A DNA stretch of 64,000 nt, from the IMG/VR virus record IMGVR_UViG_3300028840_005153, positions 1-64,000 of that record. One strand, written 5' to 3'. Under the pieces are notes generated by a model, which was given only the letters and a program-made list of their open reading frames with translations, was not told where the DNA came from and did no database searches. Every line of letters starts with the position of its first letter. Within the stretch, counting starts at the first letter, position 1. Made by a program: the position numbers and the translations under genes. This document shows, piece after piece, positions 58,792 to 64,000 of this stretch. The stretch comes from a virus.

Positions 58792-59948
58792 TTGTCAAAG
58801 ATGAAGAAAAGAATTTACCTCGTTGCCTTCAAAGTTTTATGCCCATCAATAGTTTTTGTGATCAATTGATAGTGGTTGATACTGGAAGTAAAGATTCAAC
58901 AATCGATATTGCTAAAAGCTATGGAGCAGAGATTCATCATCTTCATTTGGAAGAATGGAATTTTTCAAAAGCAAGAAATCATTCAATATCTTTCGCAAAA
59001 AATGACTGGATTCTTATTATTGATGCAGATGAAGAAGTTATTGGTGAAGTACATGAATTTCGTAAATTGAAAAAAGAATTGGCGAGCCTTAAAAATATTC
59101 ATGCTGTAAGTCTTCGTTTAGTAGATATGATAAGTGGTAAACCACCTATGAATGCAAATTCTCTTCGATTGTTTCGAAGAAATTATATTCATTATGAAGA
59201 TATTGTTCATAACCGTCCGGTTGTTAGTGGCGGCAATCGGGCGATTGCATATTCTGGAAATTTACATATAAAACATTATGGCTACGATTTATCTCCAGAA
59301 GAAATGAAAGGAAAATACAATCGTACTGTAAGTCTTCTGAAGAGGAGATTGGAAAAAGATCCAGAAGATATTCAAGCATATTTTTACCTAAGTCAAGTTT
59401 ATGGTTTTTACAATGATGAAGAAAATTGCCTCAAATGCAGTCGGCTTTATTTGGAAGGCGTTAAACGGCAAAAGTTGGAAAGGAAAGATATTAATGAATC
59501 TGTATATGCTTTGATAATAAATATGCTAATCAAGAAAGGAGAGATGAGAGAAGCATTTCAATATTTAATTCAGGCAATAACTTTGATGCCGCTTGATTTA
59601 GACATCGCCTACGCTCAAATACTTTATGGAGTTAGAGCAGATGACCATTTCCAAATACTCACTGGAGTTTATAGATTTATTCAAAATTACGAAAACTTTA
59701 ATAGTGAAGAAAATGTTGTTGATAGAGGAAGCCGTTTTGTTTTTAATTATACTAACCATCATCTTGGAATGGTGCTTTACTACGGAAGTCATTTCTTCAT
59801 GCATTATGGTATGAATTGCCTTCAGGCATTTGATAATATTTTAACGCAAACCAACTCCCTTAAAGAGGAAGAAAAGTCTTTGAAGGAGAGTTTGCTTGAA
59901 ATAGGAATTAACTGGACACGTAAACAACATCAAACAAAGGAGAAGTAA
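58746..59948 (+). CDS. Family 2 glycosyltransferase
   Basis: The 400-residue protein begins LSVCMIVKDEEKNLPRCL and has VVDTGSKDST, then WNFSKARNHSI and LIIDADEE (the DxD-type site), a GT-A fold. The C-terminal 200 residues are helical and TPR-like (AYFYLSQVYGFYNDEE). It sits between tail terminator and tail tube genes, so glycosylation of a tail protein is the simplest guess. A strong AAAAAGGAGGAAGG site precedes it. Confidence 0.87.
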   Translation: MGKKKAKQIKLSVCMIVKDEEKNLPRCLQSFMPINSFCDQLIVVDTGSKDSTIDIAKSYGAEIHHLHLEEWNFSKARNHSISFAKNDWILIIDADEEVIGEVHEFRKLKKELASLKNIHAVSLRLVDMISGKPPMNANSLRLFRRNYIHYEDIVHNRPVVSGGNRAIAYSGNLHIKHYGYDLSPEEMKGKYNRTVSLLKRRLEKDPEDIQAYFYLSQVYGFYNDEENCLKCSRLYLEGVKRQKLERKDINESVYALIINMLIKKGEMREAFQYLIQAITLMPLDLDIAYAQILYGVRADDHFQILTGVYRFIQNYENFNSEENVVDRGSRFVFNYTNHHLGMVLYYGSHFFMHYGMNCLQAFDNILTQTNSLKEEEKSLKESLLEIGINWTRKQHQTKEK

Positions 59949-59950
59949 AA

Positions 59951-60976
59951 ATGGCTCAATCTAAAAATGCTTTGATTCAGATTGAAACCGGTCAAAACCT
60001 TGTAGCTTCCCAGGCGATGTCCGATTCCGGAGATCAAACAGTATTTAATGTTTCCGGCGGAACTATCTTTTCTGGGAAATCCGGTTATTCTGCTTCGGTT
60101 AAACCGAACGGCATTGTTACCGGATCAAATCTTCTTTCAACTCATGCCAGTAACGATACCGTTACTATCGCCGCTTTTACTGCTTATTCGAAAGGAGTAT
60201 TGCAATCTGTAAGCGCGACCACTGGAACCATTACGAGGCCTACAACTGATAATCTTTCACAAGTTTTTTCTGTGACAATGGCTTCTGATGGTTCTATTGA
60301 AACGGTTGAAGGCACTATCGGTACGGATACCAATTTCTCTGAAACTCGTGGTGTCGCCGGTGGACCACCTCTTATCCCTGTCAATTCGGTAGAAATTGGT
60401 CAGGTGCGAATTATTTCCAATACGGCAGCTACTATTACTACAGATGAAATCAAACAGGTTCCTTCTGTTCATACTGAAATTTCTACTTATCCAAATTGGA
60501 CTGTCAATAATATCGGCGAAGGAAGTAATGCTTCTGCTTCCGCGAAGAAAAATGCTTTTGTAGAATTTGATTCAGCTCTTCCTAATGACCATGTTGGTAG
60601 CATTCCTAAAAGTGTTTACATTGAATATTATTCGCCGATTTTTTCTTCTTTGCAATTGTCGAAAGAATTTGTTCCGGTTGAAAATTCTCATTCTGTCTCT
60701 TCAGAAGAGTTTTATGGGAATAAATCAATTGCTTCGGTTTCGTCTTCTATCGGGCAGGGTTCTTTTCAGGTTGTTGCCAGTGATGGTATCACTGATACGC
60801 TTGTCAGAGAAAAAGATGAAATCCTTACTGTCAAATTCTTTCAGGATCGTAACAAGGCTCCTTACCTTCTCACTCAGGGAACCGTTGGCTTGTCTCGTTC
60901 TTTCCCTGTTGACGGTCAGGCAATGATTAATGCGACAATTTCTTCGGAAGTAATTTCTGCTGAATTTTCCAGCTAA
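59951..60976 (+). CDS. Probable major tail tube protein
   Basis: The 341-residue, serine/threonine-rich beta protein follows CAAAGGAGAAG and precedes the chaperone pair and tape measure, the standard place for the tail tube subunit. It is longer than the usual 150-250 residues and may include an Ig-like or fibre domain. Sequence family is not certain. Confidence 0.68.
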   Translation: MAQSKNALIQIETGQNLVASQAMSDSGDQTVFNVSGGTIFSGKSGYSASVKPNGIVTGSNLLSTHASNDTVTIAAFTAYSKGVLQSVSATTGTITRPTTDNLSQVFSVTMASDGSIETVEGTIGTDTNFSETRGVAGGPPLIPVNSVEIGQVRIISNTAATITTDEIKQVPSVHTEISTYPNWTVNNIGEGSNASASAKKNAFVEFDSALPNDHVGSIPKSVYIEYYSPIFSSLQLSKEFVPVENSHSVSSEEFYGNKSIASVSSSIGQGSFQVVASDGITDTLVREKDEILTVKFFQDRNKAPYLLTQGTVGLSRSFPVDGQAMINATISSEVISAEFSS

Positions 60977-61004
60977 TAATTAAATTCCCAAGGAGGGACG
61001 AGGC

Positions 61005-61502
61005 ATGAAGTTTAACGAAGAAGTTTTCAATCAGAAGATTGAAGGTGTAAAACTCAGGGAAGATACTATCGAAGTAATCAATCCTTCTCTTAAAAAATTG
61101 TTTACTCCAGAGGAAGGGGAAGATGAAAATTCCCCTCCCTTCTGGAGGTGCCGTCAATTAACCGCGATAGAAATTGCCCTTGTCAATCAACAAGTAGAAA
61201 ATTCAAAGAATACAGATCAACTAATCGAAAGGCTTTGGAGTAATTATTCGAAAGAAAAGATAAACGCAATCAAAAATATTATAGGTTTTGGAGAGCCTGA
61301 AATAGATGCTTCTGGAGAACCGGAAGTACTTCCAGAAGATTATATTCGAAGAATGTATGTTGCGCTTTATGGACTGATTGATCCAAAGCCTACTGATATT
61401 CAATGGGTTAGAAAATTCGCAAGAAATTGGCCTCAAGAATTCATGATGATTTCTACGAAGATTTTAAGTTTGACAGGGTTTGGTGCAAGTTTGGGGGAGT
61501 AG
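61005..61502 (+). CDS. Tail assembly chaperone (G-like, zero frame)
   Basis: The 165-residue product ends LTGFGASLGE. Its position between tube and tape measure and a slippery T_TTG_GGG at 61490-61496 five codons before the stop mark it as the G protein of a G/GT pair. AAGGAGGG precedes the ATG. Confidence 0.8.
   Translation: MKFNEEVFNQKIEGVKLREDTIEVINPSLKKLFTPEEGEDENSPPFWRCRQLTAIEIALVNQQVENSKNTDQLIERLWSNYSKEKINAIKNIIGFGEPEIDASGEPEVLPEDYIRRMYVALYGLIDPKPTDIQWVRKFARNWPQEFMMISTKILSLTGFGASLGE
61490..61496 (+). other. -1 ribosomal frameshift site
   Basis: TTTGGGG is read in zero frame as T_TTG_GGG, fitting X_XXY_YYZ. Slipping back one base enters the frame coding GGVARLWAMPRVQAAM. A GT fusion is expected from the gene order. 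Confidence 0.8.
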
Positions 61503-61687
61503 CAAGGCTCTGGGCGATGCCGCGAGTTCAGGCTGCAATGGAGTATTGCCAAAGAGCCATTTATGGAGGGGGAATAAGATTCCTCTACGAAGTAATTCCA
61601 GACTTGCTTCCTTATAATTTTTTAACTCCAATAGAAATTCAATTGTGGATTAAATTCGATAAAAAACGGGGAGAGAAAAATGGCTGA
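61490..61687 (+). CDS. Tail assembly chaperone T extension (-1 frame)
   Basis: After frameshifting at 61490, the frame continues for 66 codons (GGVARLWAMPRVQ to KRGEKNG). It lacks a good independent start and has the composition of a T domain. The product is the GT fusion with the protein at 61005. It ends in overlap with the tape-measure ATG. Confidence 0.75.
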   Translation, partial: FGGVARLWAMPRVQAAMEYCQRAIYGGGIRFLYEVIPDLLPYNFLTPIEIQLWIKFDKKRGEKNG

Positions 61688-64000
61688 CGTTAGGAAGACA
61701 ATTGAAATTCTCTTTCGTGGTGTAGATCAAACTTCAAATGTCGTCCAAGATATTTCTGGAAACATTGATAGTTTTGCTTCCAATGTTGGTAAACTCTCCG
61801 GTCCATTGGCTGACCTCGCCAACAAAGCACTCCTGACTGAAGGAGCAGTATTAGGCCTCGCGGGTGCTTTTGTTGGCGTGGCTTACCATGCCACCGAACA
61901 GTTTGAATCTGCTCAGCTTGATCTTCAAAAAGTAATGACTGATACCGAAGGTAATGTAGATGATTATAATGAAGAGATTTTTCGTTTATCTTCTACATAT
62001 GGTCGTTTAGCAGGGGAAGTACTCGGCGGCGTTACGAATTTCAAATTGGCAGGTTTTACAATGGAAGAATCTGTTGGCTTGATGGAGGAGTCAACAAAAC
62101 TTCTGATAGCAGGTGATATTGATGCCGCTCAGGCTACGGAAATATTGGTCGCAACGCTGAAAGGTTTTAAGGCTCCTGCTTCTGAAGCCGCAAGAATAAC
62201 CGATATTTTAAATGAAGTATCAAATAGATATGCTACCAATGTTCAAGAACTCGGCATTGGTATGGCTCATCTTTCCCCTATTGCTTCCCTCATGGGTTTC
62301 TCTTTCGAAGAAACTGCCGGTATCCTAACTCCAGTTATTGAAATTTTTCGTTCAGGTAGTGAAGCATCAAATGCTTTGAAAGTTGGTTTGTTAAAACTCC
62401 TTGATGATGCTAAACCCGTTAGGGATGCGCTTGCCAATTTGGGTGTCGCACAATATGATGCCAATGGTCATCTTCGATCGGGTAGGGATATTCTCTTTGA
62501 TGTTGGAAACGCATTTCAGTATGCGAATGAAAATGATAAGTTATTTCTTGCAAGCCAATTAGTCGGCGTAAGACAGGCCGGTCGTATGATCGAAGTATTC
62601 AATGGCCTTTCAAAATCTACCGAAATCACTGCTGTAGCTTTGGGCGCTGCCGGTTCGGCAATGAAAGAAGTAAATATCAGATTATCTTCGATAGAAGTAG
62701 CAGGTGATCGTGCCGCTGTAGCTTTCAATAATTTACTCATTGCAGTTGGCGAGTCAATGAAAGAAGATTTAACTTCGATGATAAATTCTTTCACTGAACT
62801 TGGCATTGCAATTACAGGCGCAATTAATGAAGGGAAATTTGATAATCTTATTGGAATAATTATTCCAATAGTAAATGATATTGAAAATCTCTTTTTAAAT
62901 ATGGCGGAAAATATTGGGGATGTACTTTCCAATATTGATTATGACAATTTGGCGGCAGCTATTGGAAATCTTCGAAACGAAGTAATAGAAGCATTTCAAG
63001 CAATTTTTGGAGATATTGATTTAAATACTGCTCAAGGCTTAGAAGATTTTATTCAGAAGTTAATTGATGGCTTTACAGCTTTGACCAGAATAACAACTGA
63101 AATCATAGATATTTGGCAACCACTTTTGGAAATGCTTGGAAGAGGGATAGATACTTTTGTTGAAAGCGATAAAGAGGTTCAAGACTTCGCTGGAACAATT
63201 CTCGGGCTTGGTCAGATCGTAGATAAAATTGTTAAAAATATTGACATCTTTACAGGCTCGCTTAATCTTCTTGGGATAAGTCTTTCGGTTATTGCGACAG
63301 GGAAAATTAGTTCAGCAGTGATAAATAATTTTTCTTCCATTGCTACTGCTGCAACGAAAGCAGGAACGGCAACTACTCTCCTTGCTGGAGCTGGAGCTTC
63401 TTTTGGAACAGGTTGGATGGTTGGTTCTACTCTTCGCCTTGCTTTTCCGGTCATAGATGAATGGACTCAGAAGATGTGGGCGGGAATAGATTCAGTTGTG
63501 AATTTCACAGGAACACAAGGTGAACAACAAGAATCACTTGAAGAAACGAAGGCAAGACTTCAAGAGAATTTAGAAAAAGTTGAAGAGTACCGAAAGAAAA
63601 TAGAAGAAGCGGATGGTGGAAAGATTGAAACAATCATAGAAGTAGTAGCGACTGGAGCGGATGCAGAAATAGTAAAAGGAATGTTGGATGGCAGTATTGA
63701 TCGCGAAACTGGTTTGCCAAGTTGGGCTGCCGGTCTTGAAGTTCCTTGGGTTTTTAAACCCGAAGTAAAAGATGAAGATATTGAACAGTTTAAGAAAAAA
63801 GTTGGAACGGACATACTTGAGTGGTGGGATGAAAAAGGTGAATACCATACGATGGTTGTTGATGCGGATACAAGTAAAGCAAAAGAGGAACTTGAAAGTA
63901 TTCCAACTGAAAAGGAAGTATTGCTTAGAATCGATAGGGAATACGATCTTGCTCTTGAAAAGATAAAACAGGATTCTGAAATTATTCAAGCGCAAATGGA
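61680..64000 (+). CDS. Tail tape measure protein (5' part, runs off the window)
   Basis: ATG 61680 overlaps the T-extension stop and has GGGGAGAG upstream. The start MADVRKTIEILFRGVDQTSN is followed by hydrophobic alanine-rich helices. A TP901-type core follows (EVLGGVTNFKLAGFTMEE, then STKLLIAGDIDAAQATEIL, then MGFSFEETAGIL). At least 773 residues are visible, and the frame is open at the right edge. It sets tail length and may enter the host envelope. Confidence 0.9.
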   Translation, partial: MADVRKTIEILFRGVDQTSNVVQDISGNIDSFASNVGKLSGPLADLANKALLTEGAVLGLAGAFVGVAYHATEQFESAQLDLQKVMTDTEGNVDDYNEEIFRLSSTYGRLAGEVLGGVTNFKLAGFTMEESVGLMEESTKLLIAGDIDAAQATEILVATLKGFKAPASEAARITDILNEVSNRYATNVQELGIGMAHLSPIASLMGFSFEETAGILTPVIEIFRSGSEASNALKVGLLKLLDDAKPVRDALANLGVAQYDANGHLRSGRDILFDVGNAFQYANENDKLFLASQLVGVRQAGRMIEVFNGLSKSTEITAVALGAAGSAMKEVNIRLSSIEVAGDRAAVAFNNLLIAVGESMKEDLTSMINSFTELGIAITGAINEGKFDNLIGIIIPIVNDIENLFLNMAENIGDVLSNIDYDNLAAAIGNLRNEVIEAFQAIFGDIDLNTAQGLEDFIQKLIDGFTALTRITTEIIDIWQPLLEMLGRGIDTFVESDKEVQDFAGTILGLGQIVDKIVKNIDIFTGSLNLLGISLSVIATGKISSAVINNFSSIATAATKAGTATTLLAGAGASFGTGWMVGSTLRLAFPVIDEWTQKMWAGIDSVVNFTGTQGEQQESLEETKARLQENLEKVEEYRKKIEEADGGKIETIIEVVATGADAEIVKGMLDGSIDRETGLPSWAAGLEVPWVFKPEVKDEDIEQFKKKVGTDILEWWDEKGEYHTMVVDADTSKAKEELESIPTEKEVLLRIDREYDLALEKIKQDSEIIQAQM

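Noticed and set aside
1-64000. Prophage or lysogeny functions
   Set aside because: No integrase, excisionase, CI-like repressor or attachment-site repeat was seen in the window.
1-64000. Phage-nucleus proteins (chimallin, PhuZ tubulin) to explain the basic tags
   Set aside because: No tubulin GTP-binding motif or chimallin-like protein was recognised; such genes could lie outside the window.

Overview
The window is about 64 kb of a tailed double-stranded DNA phage, and every gene I accept lies on the + strand. Evidence for a phage is direct: a large terminase, an HK97-type portal fused to a MuF domain, a prohead protease, an HK97 major capsid protein, head-tail connector and tail-completion proteins, a probable tail tube protein, a G/GT-type frameshifted tail chaperone pair and the start of a tape-measure protein. 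A tape measure with a gpU-like terminator suggests a long-tailed virus, probably a siphovirus. The host is bacterial, because Shine-Dalgarno sequences are strong (AAAGGAGG type) and promoters look like sigma70/sigmaA extended -10 sites. I cannot name the host. I see no integrase, repressor, CRISPR array or tRNA gene. The tape measure runs off the right edge, so the genome is larger than the window.

Layout. (1) 1-5500: gene units, four of them preceded by a complete copy, and the first by a left-truncated copy, of a covarying three-hairpin RNA leader. They encode a basic zinc-ribbon protein, a Ycf46-like AAA+ ATPase, a DUF2997 protein, a Ycf35/DUF1257 protein and a DUF3150-like protein. (2) 5600-10590: small zinc proteins, a pyrimidine-dimer glycosylase, an SF2 helicase, a SLOG protein and a CHC2/Toprim primase. 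(3) 10590-16810: a pseudoknotted non-coding RNA, a winged-helix initiator-like gene with an origin-like DNA cluster inside it, a DnaB-like helicase, a histone-H1-like protein, a sliding clamp and two clamp-loader subunits. (4) 16740-22215: tagged zinc proteins, two radical SAM enzymes and a glycosyltransferase. (5) 22218-30951: DnaE polymerase with a C-terminal uracil-glycosylase-like tail, a possible recombination mediator, a gp32-like SSB, RecA/UvsX, a 5'-3' exonuclease and a PD-(D/E)XK nuclease. (6) 31019-40870: sugar-modifying enzymes, a split SbcC/Rad50 with its Mre11-like partner, ThyX and dCMP deaminase. (7) 40900-64000: packaging, head and tail genes, with a strongly folded intergenic RNA candidate just after the terminase and a family 2 glycosyltransferase inside the tail module.

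The genes form a nearly complete T4-like replisome (clamp, loader, SSB, recombinase, gp46/gp47, exonuclease) built around bacterial-type DnaE, DnaB and primase. Two signals do not fit the usual gene list. First, the early leaders carry all hammerhead-ribozyme core nucleotides in permuted order, but they also show a competing covarying hairpin. Second, a short basic peptide, roughly K-I-R-R-R-K or V-I-K-R-R-K, is attached to the ends or linkers of about fifteen otherwise unrelated replication and repair proteins. It is written with different codons and is almost absent from the structural genes.
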